A DNA stretch of 64,000 bases. It comes from Jiella pelagia (GTDB lineage Bacteria; Pseudomonadota; Alphaproteobacteria; Rhizobiales; Rhizobiaceae). Shown here piece by piece: positions 9,876-19,412 of this stretch. Under the pieces are notes generated by a model. The model had not been told where the DNA came from and searched no databases. It worked only from the letters and a program-made list of their open reading frames with translations. The stretch is from the NCBI RefSeq assembly GCF_026898155.1, contig NZ_CP114029.1, positions 937,501 to 1,001,500 on the forward strand, in the 5' to 3' direction. Position 1 is the stretch's first letter, and each line of letters opens with the position of its first letter. A program made the position numbers and the translations under genes.

Positions 9876-10436
9876 GTGACGATAGCGGTAAGTCCGGACT
9901 TATCCCCAGCCCTTGTCCTGAATGCCGATTTCCGGCCACTGAGCTACTATCCGCTGTCGCTCTGGTCCTGGCAGGATGCGATAAAAGCCGTGTTCCTCGA
10001 CCGGGTGACCATCCTCGCCGAATACGACCGGGCAGTCCGAAGTCCCACCTTCTCGATGCGCCTGCCCTCCGTCGTCTGCCTGAAGAGCTACGTCAAGCCC
10101 GCCCGCAACCCCGCCTTCACCCGTTTCAACGTCTTTCTGCGCGACCGCTTCCAGTGCCAGTACTGCGGTTCGCCCCATGAGCTGACCTTCGACCACGTCG
10201 TCCCCCGCTCCAAGGGCGGCCTGACCACCTGGGAAAACGTCGTCGCCGCCTGCTCGCCCTGCAATCTGAAGAAGGGCGGCCTGATGCCGAAGGCCGCGGG
10301 CATGATCCCGCACCAGACGCCCTACCAGCCGACGGTGCACGACCTCCACAACAACGGCCGGCTGTTCCCGCCGAATTTCCTGCACGAAAGCTGGCTCGAC
10401 TATCTCTACTGGGATTCCGAACTCGATCCCGAGTGA
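9876..10436 (+). CDS. HNH endonuclease domain protein
   Basis: A 186-residue protein with a C-terminal HNH nuclease: CQYCG (zinc ligands), LTFDHVVPRSKGGLTTWENV (the H, and N), and AACSPCNLKKGG (second zinc pair plus last H/N). Before it lies a ~85-residue conserved N-terminal segment (ALVLNADFRPLSYYPLSLWS). This architecture is widespread and single-copy in alphaproteobacteria; its cellular role is not established. The GTG at 9876 is preceded by AAGGAG six bases upstream, which decides the start over the GTG at 9858. No methylase gene is next to it, so it does not look like a restriction system. Confidence 0.88.
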   Translation: MTIAVSPDLSPALVLNADFRPLSYYPLSLWSWQDAIKAVFLDRVTILAEYDRAVRSPTFSMRLPSVVCLKSYVKPARNPAFTRFNVFLRDRFQCQYCGSPHELTFDHVVPRSKGGLTTWENVVAACSPCNLKKGGLMPKAAGMIPHQTPYQPTVHDLHNNGRLFPPNFLHESWLDYLYWDSELDPE

Positions 10437-10663
10437 TCGGCCGCTTCGCGACGCGAATGGGCGGGTCTTGTCGAGGCCTCCGGAAGCCTTTGTCGTGACT
10501 AAGCTCTGGCGTACTGCATTTGCTGTAGCCTCTGAAGAGACTCTCTCTCCGCACCGCCCGAAGTTTGGAGACTTGGTCCTGTCCCGCCGGCCATAACGGA
10601 CCAAGTCTCGGACCTTCCGCAGCTATCCTGGGCCCCGTCGCCACCCCCGACAGGAGCCTCGCC

Positions 10664-12160
10664 ATGCCTGCTGCCGTCTTCGCCCGGCCGGAGTTTCATC
10701 CCGCCCTCGATCACCTTTGCGATGTGCGGCTGTTGCGCGAGCAGGCCTTCGTGAACGGCCGCTGGATCGCCGCGGACGACCGCGCGACCTTTCCGGTCAC
10801 CGATCCGGCCACCGGCCTGACGCTCGCCTTCGTCGCCTCCCTCGGCGCCGCCGAGACGACCGGGGCGATCGATGCGGCGGCGGCCGCTTCCGCCGCCTGG
10901 CGGGGGCTCCTGCCGCAGGAACGCACGGCGATCCTGAAGCGCTGGCACGCCGAGATCCTCGCCGCCAAGGACGATCTCGCGCTGATCATGACGCTGGAAC
11001 AGGGCAAGCCGCTGGCCGAGTCTCATGGCGAGATCGACTATGCCGCCTCCTTCGTCGAGTTCTATGCCGAGGAGGCCAGGCGCGTCTCCGTCGAGGGCGT
11101 CGCGAGCCATCTGCCGGGAGCCGAGATGACGCTGACGCGCACGCCCCTCGGCGTCGTCGGCCTCGTCACCCCCTGGAACTTCCCCGCCGCGATGCTGACC
11201 CGCAAGGCCGCCGCCGCGCTTGCCGCCGGCTGCACGGTCGTCGCCCACCCCTCCGGCGAGACGCCGTTCTCGGCGCTGGCCCTGGCCGAACTCGCCCAGC
11301 GCGCCGGTATGCCGGGCGGCGTCTTCAACGTCGTCACCGGCGATGCCGCGACCATCGTCGGCCGCATGTGCGAGGACGCCCGCGTCCGGGCGATGAGCTT
11401 CACCGGGTCGACGGAGATCGGCCGGCTGATCGGCGGGAAATGCGCACCGACGGTCAAGCGCCTGATCATGGAACTCGGCGGCCACGCGCCGCTGATGATC
11501 TTCGCCGATGCCGATCTGGGCAAGGCCGTCGACATCGCCGTTGCAGCGAAGTTCGCGACCTCCGGACAGGACTGCCTCGCCGCCAACCGCATCTATGTCG
11601 AGCGGCCGGTCTATGAACGGTTCCTCGCCGCCTTTGCCGAAAGGATCGCCGCCCTCAGGGTCGCGCCGGGCCTCGACGACGGCGCCGAGATCGGCCCGCT
11701 GATGCACGGGCGGGCGATCGAGAAGGTCGAGATCCAGGTCCATGACGCGACCTCGCGCGGCGCCCGCTGCCTCGTCGGCGGCACGCGCCATCCGGCCGGG
11801 CCGCTGTTCTACCAGCCGACGCTTCTCGCCGACGTCCCGGGCAATGCCCTGATCATGCGCGAGGAGACCTTCGGGCCGGTCGCCGCGGTCGCGCCCTTCG
11901 ACGCCGAGGACGAGGTCCTTGCCCGCGCCAACGATAGCGAATACGGCCTCGTCGCCTATCTGGTGACGAAGGATGCCGCGCGCATCTCCAGAATGACCGC
12001 CGCGCTCGAATACGGCATGGTGGCGGTCAACCGGGTGAAGATCACCGGTGCGCCGGTCCCGTTCGGCGGGGTCAAGCAGTCCGGCCTCGGCCGCGAGGGC
12101 TCGCGCCACGGCCTCGAAGCCTTCACCGACATCAAATATGTCTGCCGCGACACGGTCTGA
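10664..12160 (+). CDS. doeC: Aspartate-semialdehyde dehydrogenase of ectoine breakdown (DoeC, SSADH family)
   Basis: A 498-residue NAD(P)-dependent aldehyde dehydrogenase of the succinate-semialdehyde dehydrogenase type: VVGLVTPWNFPAAMLTRKAA (cofactor site), FTGSTEIGRLIGGK, MELGGHAPLMIF (Glu base, about residue 268) and SGQDCLAANR (catalytic Cys, about 302). In ectoine degradation DoeC oxidises L-aspartate semialdehyde to L-aspartate. The assignment to DoeC rather than GabD comes from context: the next gene encodes the DoeD transaminase and the whole ehu-eut-doe cluster follows. AGGAG stands eight bases upstream of the ATG. It and doeD form a two-gene plus-strand unit. Confidence 0.85.
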   Translation: MPAAVFARPEFHPALDHLCDVRLLREQAFVNGRWIAADDRATFPVTDPATGLTLAFVASLGAAETTGAIDAAAAASAAWRGLLPQERTAILKRWHAEILAAKDDLALIMTLEQGKPLAESHGEIDYAASFVEFYAEEARRVSVEGVASHLPGAEMTLTRTPLGVVGLVTPWNFPAAMLTRKAAAALAAGCTVVAHPSGETPFSALALAELAQRAGMPGGVFNVVTGDAATIVGRMCEDARVRAMSFTGSTEIGRLIGGKCAPTVKRLIMELGGHAPLMIFADADLGKAVDIAVAAKFATSGQDCLAANRIYVERPVYERFLAAFAERIAALRVAPGLDDGAEIGPLMHGRAIEKVEIQVHDATSRGARCLVGGTRHPAGPLFYQPTLLADVPGNALIMREETFGPVAAVAPFDAEDEVLARANDSEYGLVAYLVTKDAARISRMTAALEYGMVAVNRVKITGAPVPFGGVKQSGLGREGSRHGLEAFTDIKYVCRDTV

Positions 12161-12203
12161 CATCGTTTCGAACACGCATCCCGAACAAAAGAAGGAGCAC
12201 TCC

Positions 12204-13583
12204 ATGCTCGACCGCGACAACGAACTCAACGCCTTCGACCGCGACCATTTCTTCCATCCCTCGACGCATATGGGAACGCACGCTCGCGGCGAGACGCCGA
12301 CGCGGGTCATCACCGGCGGCAAGGGCGCGACGATCGTCGATCGCAACGGCAGGGAGAGCCTCGACGCCTTCGCTGGCCTCTATTGCGTCAATGTCGGCTA
12401 CGGCCGCACCGAGATCGCCGATGCGATCGCCGAACAGGCCCACAAGCTGCCCTACTACCACGCCTATGTCGGCCATGGCTCCGAGCCGTCGATCCAGCTC
12501 GCCAAGATGATCATCGACCGGGCGCCGGAGCACATGAGCCGGGTCTATTTCGGCCTGTCGGGTTCCGACGCCAACGAGACCAACATCAAGCTGATCTGGT
12601 ACTACAACAACGTCCTCGGACGGCCGGAAAAGAAGAAGATCATCTCGCGCTGGCGCGGCTATCACGGCTCGGGGATCATGACCGGCTCGATGACCGGCCT
12701 CGCCCTCTTCCACAACCAGTTCGACCTGCCGCGCGCGCCGGTCCTGCACACCGAGGCGCCCTACTACTTCCGCCGCCCGAACCGCGACCAGAGCGAGGAG
12801 GAATTCTCCACCTGGTGCGCCGAGAAGCTGGAGGAGATGATCCTCGCCGAAGGGCCGGACACCGTCGCCGCCTTCATCGGCGAGCCGCTGCTCGGCACCG
12901 GTGGCATCGTGCCGCCGCCGGCCGGCTACTGGGAGAAAATCCAGGCGGTGCTCGAGAAGTACGACATCCTGCTCGTCGCTGACGAGGTGGTCACCGGCTT
13001 CGGCCGTCTCGGGACAATGTTCGGCTCTGGCCACTACGGCATCAAGCCGGATCTCATCACCATCGCCAAGGGCCTGACCTCGGCCTATCTGCCGCTGTCG
13101 GGCACGATCGTTTCCGACAAGGTCTGGAAGGTGCTGGTCGAGGGTTCCGACAAGCTCGGCGCCATCGGCCATGGCTGGACCTACTCGGCCCATCCGCTCT
13201 GCGCCGCGGCGGGCGTCGCCAATCTGAAGCTGATCGACGATCTCGGCCTGATCGACAACGTCAACGAGGTCGGCACCTATTTCCGCGCCAACCTCACGGA
13301 CGCGCTCGGTTCGCACGCCCATGTCGGCGAGGTGCGCGGCGACGGCATGCTGGCGGCGGTCGAATTCGTCGAGGACCGGGACGACCGCGTCTTCTTCGAC
13401 CCCGCCCGCAAGGTCGGCCCGCAGATCGCCGCGGCGCTGGCCGAGCGCGGCGTGATCGGCCGTGCCATGCCGGAGGGCGACATCCTCGGCTTCGCCCCGC
13501 CGCTCTGCCTGACCAGGGAAGAGGCCGACATCGTCGTCACCAGGGCGAAAGAGGCCGTCGAGGCGGTGGTGGCGACGCTCTGA
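12204..13583 (+). CDS. doeD: Diaminobutyrate transaminase of ectoine breakdown (DoeD)
   Basis: A 459-residue class III PLP aminotransferase. Cofactor motifs: FGLSGSDANETNIKL, DEVVTGFGRLGTMFG (Asp to the pyridine N) and TIAKGLTSAYLPLSG (Schiff-base Lys, about residue 290). The start MLDRDNELNAFDRDHFFHPS with AAGGAG at 12192-12197 is well placed. DoeD turns L-2,4-diaminobutyrate into L-aspartate semialdehyde, the substrate of the upstream DoeC. It converges on doeB with a strong hairpin between them. Confidence 0.88.
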   Translation: MLDRDNELNAFDRDHFFHPSTHMGTHARGETPTRVITGGKGATIVDRNGRESLDAFAGLYCVNVGYGRTEIADAIAEQAHKLPYYHAYVGHGSEPSIQLAKMIIDRAPEHMSRVYFGLSGSDANETNIKLIWYYNNVLGRPEKKKIISRWRGYHGSGIMTGSMTGLALFHNQFDLPRAPVLHTEAPYYFRRPNRDQSEEEFSTWCAEKLEEMILAEGPDTVAAFIGEPLLGTGGIVPPPAGYWEKIQAVLEKYDILLVADEVVTGFGRLGTMFGSGHYGIKPDLITIAKGLTSAYLPLSGTIVSDKVWKVLVEGSDKLGAIGHGWTYSAHPLCAAAGVANLKLIDDLGLIDNVNEVGTYFRANLTDALGSHAHVGEVRGDGMLAAVEFVEDRDDRVFFDPARKVGPQIAAALAERGVIGRAMPEGDILGFAPPLCLTREEADIVVTRAKEAVEAVVATL

Positions 13584-13648
13584 CACCGGCGGGCAAGGAC
13601 GCCGAGGCGTTCGCCCGTCGATCGCATGCCGATGGTGAACGCATTGGA

Positions 13649-13682
13649 CCAGCGGCCCGGGAGAACGCTCCCGGGCCGCTGG
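13649..13682. terminator. Hairpin between convergent doeD and doeB
   Basis: A perfect 15-bp inverted repeat (CCAGCGGCCCGGGAG, loop AACG, then its complement) lies between two genes that point at each other. No T-run follows on either strand, so it may slow polymerase from both sides or protect 3' ends rather than act as a classical intrinsic terminator. Confidence 0.65.
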
Positions 13683-13749
13683 CGTATGTGCTTGCGTGTC
13701 GATTGGGCGTAAGCCCCTTGGCGCCGGTCAAAGCCAGGGGCCGACGGTA

Positions 13750-14769
13750 TCAGTCGGCCAAAACGCCGAGCACCGCGATACAGTCGCCCGCCTTGACGAG
13801 GCCGGGGAAATGCCGGGCCGCCAGGATGCCGTCCATCTTGGCGGTGTAGACGAAGGGCTCGGCCCCCGTGCGCTCGACCTGATGGGCGCAGGCGATCGGC
13901 TGTCCCTTCACCACCTCGTCGCCGAGATCGACCAGCGGCTCGATCAGCCCGTCGATCTCGGAGAAGGTGAAGCAGTCGTCGCCCGGCATGTCGAGCCAGC
14001 GGGTCGGACGCTTCTCCGGCTCGCCCTTGAGAATACCGGCATGCCGCAGCACGCCGAGCGCGCCGCGCTTGGCGATCCCGGCCGTGCGGGCCGAGGCGGT
14101 GCCGCCGCCGCCGAGTTCGGTCGTCACGAACACCTTGCCCATGGTCTCGGCCGTCGTGTCGAACATGCCGACGGCGTCGATCTCCAGCATCTTCACCGAA
14201 TAGGGCGCGCCGAACGCCTCCACCGCGGCAAAGCACGCGGCTTCCTGGGCCTTGTCGTCGAGGATGTGGGCGGCGGCAAACGGCAGGAAGTCGAGCGTCT
14301 TGCCGCCGGAATGATAGTCGAGGACGATGTCGGCCATCGGCAGCAGGTTGCGGGTGACGAAGTCGGCGATCTTCTCGGTCGGATTGCCGAAGGGCCGGCC
14401 CGGGAAGGACCGGTTGAGGTTGCCCTTGTCGATCGGCGATGTCCGGGTGCCGGCCCTGAAGGCGGGATAGTTCAGCGCCGGCACGATGATGATCCGGCCG
14501 GAGATCTCGTCCAGTTTCAGGTTTCGGGCGAGATCGAAGAGCGCGATCGGACCCTCATATTCGTCGCCGTGATTGCCGCCGGTCAGAAGCGCCGTCGGCC
14601 CGTCGCCATTCCTGGCGACGGTGATCGGGATGAGGATCGAGCCCCAGGCGGAATCGTCGCGGCTGTAAGGCATGCGCAGGAAGCCGTGATGGATCCCGTC
14701 GGCCTCGAACTCGACCTTCGCCACCATGGGCGAAGCCGGCAGGTTCTCGATCGCTGCAGGTCCGAACAT
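13750..14769 (-). CDS. doeB: N-acetyl-diaminobutyrate deacetylase (DoeB/EutE)
   Basis: A 339-residue zinc hydrolase of the succinylglutamate desuccinylase/aspartoacylase family: GGNHGDEYEGPIAL supplies His and Glu ligands, GNLNRSFPG the substrate loop, and LDYHSGGKTL the second His. It removes acetate from N-acetyl-L-2,4-diaminobutyrate. The start ATG at 14769 lies five bases after the restored stop of doeA. As the sequence stands the two genes read as one 800-residue frame, but that is the product of the extra base in doeA at 14814-14820, not a true fusion. Confidence 0.9.
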   Translation of the reverse strand: MFGPAAIENLPASPMVAKVEFEADGIHHGFLRMPYSRDDSAWGSILIPITVARNGDGPTALLTGGNHGDEYEGPIALFDLARNLKLDEISGRIIIVPALNYPAFRAGTRTSPIDKGNLNRSFPGRPFGNPTEKIADFVTRNLLPMADIVLDYHSGGKTLDFLPFAAAHILDDKAQEAACFAAVEAFGAPYSVKMLEIDAVGMFDTTAETMGKVFVTTELGGGGTASARTAGIAKRGALGVLRHAGILKGEPEKRPTRWLDMPGDDCFTFSEIDGLIEPLVDLGDEVVKGQPIACAHQVERTGAEPFVYTAKMDGILAARHFPGLVKAGDCIAVLGVLAD

Positions 14770-14774
14770 CGCGC

Positions 14775-15957
14775 TCAACCCTTCACGAAGAGCTGGCGCG
14801 GAACGTCGGCGAGGAGCCTCGTAGCCGGTCTCGGTGATGGCGAGGCTCTCGGTGATCTCCAGCCCCATGTCCTCCAGCCACAGGCCGGTCATGAAGTGGA
14901 AGGTCATGCCGGGCTTCAGCTCGGTCTTGTCGCCGGGGCGCAGGCTCATCGTCCGCTCGCCCCAGTCCGGCGGATAGGACAGGCCGATCGGATAGCCGGT
15001 GCGGTTGTCCTTGGTGATGCCGTATCGCTTCAGGACGCCGAAGAAGGCGTTGGCGATGTCCTCGGTGCGATTGCCGGGCCTGGCGGCCTCGAGCCCGGCC
15101 TCCATGCCTTCGAGCGTCGCCTTTTCCGCGTCGAGAAAGGCCTGTGTGGGCTTGCCGAGGAAGACCGTGCGCGACAGCGGGCAGTGATAGCGCTTGTAGC
15201 AGCCGGCGATCTCGAAGAACGTGCCCTCGCCGATCTTCATCGGCTTGTCGTCCCAGGTGAGATGCGGCGCCGAGGCGTCGGCACCCGAGGGAAGCAGCGG
15301 CACGATCGCCGGGTAGTCGCCGCCATGGCCGTCGACGCCCCTGGTGCCCGCGTCGTAGATCTCGGCGACGAGATCGCATTTGCGCATGCCGGGCTCGATC
15401 TTGTCGACGATGCGCTGGTGCATGGCGCCGACGATCCGGCCGGCGACGCGCATGTAGTCGAGCTCCTGCGGGCTCTTTTCGGCGCGCTGCCAGTTGACCA
15501 GCGCCGTCGCGTCGACGAAGCGGGCGTTCGGCAGACCGGTCTGCATCACTGCAAAGGCCTTGGCCGAGAACCAGTAATTGTCCATCTCGACGCCGATGGT
15601 GAGCTTGTCGGCCCCGCGATCGGTGATGAGTTGGGCCAGAACCTCCATCGGATGGCGGACGGTCGACTGCACGTAGTGGTCGGCATAGCCGACGATGTTG
15701 TCATGGGCGAGATAGGCCGTGCGCTTGGCGCCGTTGGCGTCCTGGCCACGGCCGAACCATACGGGCTCTCCCTCGGGCAGAACCAGCACGCCCTGATGGA
15801 CGTAGAAGGACCAGCCGTCATAGCCGGTCAGCCAGGCCATGTTCGAGGGATCGGAGACCCAGAGGACGTCGACGCCCTGTGCCGCCATGGCGCGGCGGGT
15901 CTTTTCGAGACGCGTCGCGTATTCTTCGCGAGAAAAGTTCAGTTGCGGGCCGGTCAT
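14775..15957 (-). CDS. doeA: Ectoine hydrolase (DoeA/EutD), apparent +1 frameshift near the C-terminus
   Basis: A creatinase/Xaa-Pro-dipeptidase-like (M24 fold) enzyme that opens the ectoine ring to N-acetyl-diaminobutyrate. MTGPQLNFSREEYATRLEKT, VLWVSDPSNMAWLTGYDGWS and DGHGGDYPAIVPLLPSG are characteristic of the DoeA group. Near the end the frame breaks at 14814-14820 (GAGGCTC on the coding strand); removing the central base gives GYELLADVPRQLFVKG and a TGA at 14775-14777, the normal end for the family (393 residues). AGGAAAGG precedes the ATG. Without repair it reads through into doeB. Confidence 0.9.
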
Positions 15958-15973
15958 CGGGCCGCCTTTCCTG

Positions 15974-16967
15974 TCAGGTTGTGAAACGGGTGCCCCGGTC
16001 GCCCGAGAGCGCGCGGGAATGGGCGAGCGTGGCGATCGCCGTGTCCTGGACGCCGGTGCCGGTGAGATCGGCGATGGTGATCGCCGCCTCCGACGGACGC
16101 CCGGGCGCCTTGCCGGCGACGATGGCGCCGAGTTCGGTAAAGGGCGTGTCCTGCGAAAACAGGCCGGCGGCGATGGCATGGTGCAGTTCCCCGAGCCGGC
16201 GGGTCTGCTTCAGGCTGTCGGCGACATAGAGGTCGGCGCGCCCGATCGCTCGGGGGTCGAGTCTCGTTCTTGTGCTCGGCGTCCGAGCCCATGGCCGTGA
16301 CGTGCTGGCCGGGCTCCAGCCAGTCGGCGGAAAGGATGGGCGTTTCGGAGGGCGTGGTGGTGACGATCACCCCTGCCCCCGCGACGGCCGAGCGCGCATC
16401 GGCTGAGGCGGTGACGGCAATGCCCAGTTCCTGCGCAAGCTCGCGCGCGGCCGCTTGCGCCTTGGCGGGATCGCGCGCCCAGATCCGCGCCTCGCGGATC
16501 GGCCGCACCAGCGTCAGGGCCTTCAGTTGCAGCCGTGCCTGCACGCCGGCACCGAGGATCGCGGCCGTGTCGGCGTCCGGCCGGGCAAGGTGCTTCGCGG
16601 CGACCGCCCCCGCCGCGGCGGTTCGCACGTCTGTCAGATAGCCGTTGTCGAGAAACAGCGCCTCGACGAGACCGGTGGTCGAGGAGAGCAGCATCATCAG
16701 CCCGTTGACGCTGGGAAGGCCAAGCTTGGGATTGTCGAAGAAGCCGGGGCTGACCTTGATCGCGAAGCCCGACAGGCCCGGCACATAGGCGGTCTTCACG
16801 TCGACCTCGCCGCGATGCTCGGGAATGTCGAGGCGCATGATCGGCGGCATGGCGACCGGCTTCGTCGCCAGCGCCGCGAAGGCGTCCTCCACGGCGGCGA
16901 TGGTTTGAAGATCGAGGCTGACGAATTCCCGAAGCTCGGCCTCTGTCAGGATACGGATGTCGGGCAT
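15974..16967 (-). CDS. eutC: Ectoine utilisation protein EutC (ornithine cyclodeaminase family), apparent +1 frameshift
   Basis: A 330-residue (restored) ornithine cyclodeaminase/mu-crystallin-like protein: SGFAIKVSPGF (Lys), the Rossmann motif AILGAGVQARLQLKAL and TTTPSETPIL. The frame breaks after AMGSDAEHKNE at GAGACTC (16259-16265); dropping the A restores LDPRAIGRADLYVADS and an ordinary end at 15974. EutC is needed for ectoine/hydroxyectoine use in rhizobia; its exact reaction is still debated. The start shares ATGA with the eutB stop. Confidence 0.88.
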
Positions 16968-17953
16968 CAGGCGGGGTCCTCCAGGCAATTGGCGCCTTCC
17001 ACGATGCGGCGATGGAGATCCATGGCGATGTTGCGGCCGGAGAGGAGCGCGATGGTTGGCCCGGCCGGCCTGACCTTGCCGGCAAGGAGAGCGGCGATGC
17101 CGACGGCGCTTCCGCCCTCGACGATCTCGCGCTCCTGAAAGTAAGCGTGGCGAATGCCCGCCGCGATCTCGGCCTCGGTGAGGAGCACCACCTCGTCGAC
17201 CAGTTCCCGCACCGCCTCGAAGGTCCATTCGTTGGCAAGGCCGATGCCGCCGCCGAGGGAATCGGCCAGCGTCGGCAGTTCCTCGACCTCGACCGGCCGC
17301 CCGGCCGCAAGGCTTGCCTGCATCGCGGCGCCGCGCTGCATCGAGATGCCGATGACGCGGACATCCGGCTTCAGGCCCTTCGCTGCGGCGGCGATGCCGG
17401 CGATCAGCCCGCCGCCCGACAGCGGCACCAGGATCGTCTCGGCGCCCGGCACATCCTCCAGCATCTCCAGCCCGATCGTCCCCTGGCCGGCGACGATCGC
17501 CCGGTGATCGAAGGGCGGAATGTCGGTGAAGCCCTCCTCCGCCACCAGCCGGTCGACCTCGCGCTGCGCCTCGTCCTGGCTGCGGCCGATGATGCGCGCC
17601 TCGGCCCCCAGCGCCGCGATGGCATCGAGCTTGTTCTGCGGCACGAGCTTCGACATGCAGACGATGCAGCGAACCCCCAGCGCCGAGGCGGCGTGCGCCA
17701 ATGCGCGGCCGTGATTGCCGGTGGAGGCGCAGGCGACGCCGTTCTGCCGCTCTGTCTCGGAAAGGCTCAGAACCGCGTTGGTCGCGCCGCGCAGTTTGAA
17801 GGCGCCGGTGATCTGCCGGTGTTCGAGCTTCAGATGCACCGGCACGTTGGCGATCTTCGACAGGCTCGGCGAGAGATCGACTGGCGTGCGCCGGACATGG
17901 CCGGCAATGCGGCGGGCGGCCTCTTCTATCGCAGAAAGGGCGACGATGGGCAT
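16967..17953 (-). CDS. eutB: Ectoine utilisation protein EutB (threonine-dehydratase-like)
   Basis: A 328-residue fold-type II PLP enzyme related to threonine/serine dehydratases. QITGAFKLRGATNAVL carries the Schiff-base Lys, SGGGLIAG is the phosphate-cup Gly loop, and STGNHGRALAHAA the Asn-Gly-His substrate motif. In hydroxyectoine breakdown EutB is proposed to dehydrate a hydroxylated intermediate. It overlaps eutC by ATGA and follows eutA after four bases, so all three are cotranscribed. Confidence 0.88.
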   Translation of the reverse strand: MPIVALSAIEEAARRIAGHVRRTPVDLSPSLSKIANVPVHLKLEHRQITGAFKLRGATNAVLSLSETERQNGVACASTGNHGRALAHAASALGVRCIVCMSKLVPQNKLDAIAALGAEARIIGRSQDEAQREVDRLVAEEGFTDIPPFDHRAIVAGQGTIGLEMLEDVPGAETILVPLSGGGLIAGIAAAAKGLKPDVRVIGISMQRGAAMQASLAAGRPVEVEELPTLADSLGGGIGLANEWTFEAVRELVDEVVLLTEAEIAAGIRHAYFQEREIVEGGSAVGIAALLAGKVRPAGPTIALLSGRNIAMDLHRRIVEGANCLEDPA

Positions 17954-17957
17954 CGGA

Positions 17958-18734
17958 TCACGCCGCGATCGTCATGGCATGCCGGAACAGCCAGCCGGCA
18001 TCCGAGCGGTTCGGCACGATGCCGCAATGGGCGAGGCACGCCCAGGCCGTCGCCTGGTTGGAGGTCACCACCGGCCGGCCGATCCGCGCCTCGATCTCGG
18101 CCGCGACGCTCGCGGCGCGCAACGCCGTGCAGGAGATGAAGAGGGCTTCGGCCTCGGGCGCAGTCGCCGCCACCGCGGCGTCGACGAGCGTTTCCCGGCT
18201 GATGCGGGCCATCTCGCGGTCGTCTTCGAGGCCGAGGCAGGTGAAGCTCTCGAGGCCGAAGCCGCGGTCCGCGAAGTAGTGGGCCATCGAGGTGCTGGTT
18301 TCGACCGTATAGGGCGTCAGCACGCTGATCCGCTTAGCGCCGAGCGTCTCCAGCCCTGCCACCGCCGCCGCTGCAGGCGTGACGACGGGAACGCCAGGTT
18401 TACCCATTTGGACCGCCGCGGCGACGGCATCGTCGCCGATGACCACCGAAGCCGACGAGCAGGAGAAGCAGACGACATCGAGTTCCTCCTCGGGCAGGAT
18501 CAGCGCGGCCGCTTCGGCCAGCCGCGGCTGCATGGCGCGCAGGTTCTCGGGCGTGACGGGGTTGGCGTATTCGATCCGGGTGGCGAACAGGCCGACGTTA
18601 TCCGATGCGACGAGGCGGGCGAAATCTGCCTCGGTCGAATGGTCGGTGGCGAGCAGGATCAGGCCGACGCGCTTGTCGATGGCGCGGGCGTCGAAGGCAA
18701 GCGGCGTCTTCGCCGTGGTGATGTCGGGGTTCAT
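17958..18734 (-). CDS. eutA: Ectoine utilisation protein EutA (Asp/Glu racemase-like)
   Basis: A 258-residue member of the aspartate/glutamate racemase and maleate isomerase superfamily. The two active-site Cys regions are DVVCFSCSSASVVIGDD and ALFISCTALRAA, with KRISVLTPYTVETS between. It is thought to invert a stereocentre of a hydroxyectoine derivative. The ATG is embedded in the TCATGA that ends ehuD, which decides the start and shows tight coupling to the transporter genes. Confidence 0.87.
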   Translation of the reverse strand: MNPDITTAKTPLAFDARAIDKRVGLILLATDHSTEADFARLVASDNVGLFATRIEYANPVTPENLRAMQPRLAEAAALILPEEELDVVCFSCSSASVVIGDDAVAAAVQMGKPGVPVVTPAAAAVAGLETLGAKRISVLTPYTVETSTSMAHYFADRGFGLESFTCLGLEDDREMARISRETLVDAAVAATAPEAEALFISCTALRAASVAAEIEARIGRPVVTSNQATAWACLAHCGIVPNRSDAGWLFRHAMTIAA

Positions 18735-19408
18735 GACAGCGCCTGTCCGCGGCCGGCGCCGGCGCCGAAGCGCCGCTCCAGATATTTGATGCCGATCACC
18801 GAGATCAGGCTGATCACCAGGAAGAACACGCCGACGAGGGTGATCGGCTCGAGATAGCGGTAGTTGTAGTTGGCGATCGAGCGGGCCTGGTTCATCAGTT
18901 CGAGCACGGTGATCGCCGACAAGAGCGGCGTCTCCTTGAACATTGCGATCAGGTAGTTCGCCAGCGCCGGGATCATCGGAAAGATCGCCTGCGGGAAGAT
19001 CACGTGGAGCCAAGTCTGGGGGATCGTGAGGTTGCAGGCCTTGGCGGCCTCCCACTGGCCGCGCGGCACGTTCTCGATGCCGGCGCGATACACCTCGGCG
19101 GTATAGGTCGCATAGTGCAGCCCGAGGCCGATGACGCCGGCCGCGAGCGGCGGCAGCGTCAGCCCGAGGCCCGGCAGGATGTAGAACAGGAAGTAGAGCT
19201 GCACGAGCAGCGGCGTGCCGCGCACGAACTCGACGAAGCCATTGGCGGGCCTAGCGATCAGCTTGTTCGGCGAGCGGCGCAGGACGGCGAGGAGCAGCCC
19301 CGCCACGGCGGCGAGCACGAAGCCCAGAAGCGTCGCGACGACGGTGATCTGCGCGCCCTGCAGAAGGGTCGGAAGGATTTGCCAGACGAAGGCCCAGTCC
19401 CAATCCAT
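18731..19408 (-). CDS. ehuD: Ectoine ABC transporter permease EhuD
   Basis: A 225-residue polar-amino-acid-type ABC permease (HisM/GlnP family) with five to six membrane helices. LPTLLQGAQITVVATLLGFV opens the domain and the EAA loop is AGIENVPRGQWEAAKACNLT, followed by FPQAIFPMIPALANYLIAMF. With EhuC it forms the channel of the ectoine/hydroxyectoine importer. ehuC ends four bases upstream. Confidence 0.88.
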   Translation of the reverse strand: MDWDWAFVWQILPTLLQGAQITVVATLLGFVLAAVAGLLLAVLRRSPNKLIARPANGFVEFVRGTPLLVQLYFLFYILPGLGLTLPPLAAGVIGLGLHYATYTAEVYRAGIENVPRGQWEAAKACNLTIPQTWLHVIFPQAIFPMIPALANYLIAMFKETPLLSAITVLELMNQARSIANYNYRYLEPITLVGVFFLVISLISVIGIKYLERRFGAGAGRGQALS

Positions 19409-19412
19409 GGCG

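Noticed and set aside
9876-10436. The HNH endonuclease as the cause of cuts at GAGCTC
   Set aside because: It belongs to a widespread single-copy family, has no linked methylase, and nothing in its sequence indicates GAGCTC specificity.
10499-12346. A 615-codon open frame antisense to doeC
   Set aside because: High-GC shadow of a real gene: Arg/Gly/Asp-rich translation without motifs, no ribosome-binding site, while the opposite strand encodes a full aldehyde dehydrogenase.
14842-14848. GAGNCTC within doeA (also 27905-27911 in dctQ) as further insertions
   Set aside because: Here the 7-mer is in frame and the protein motifs run through without a break, so it is natural sequence.
13750-16179. 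A bifunctional 800-residue ectoine enzyme
   Set aside because: Created by the extra base in doeA at 14814-14820; both separate genes have normal ends and starts after repair.
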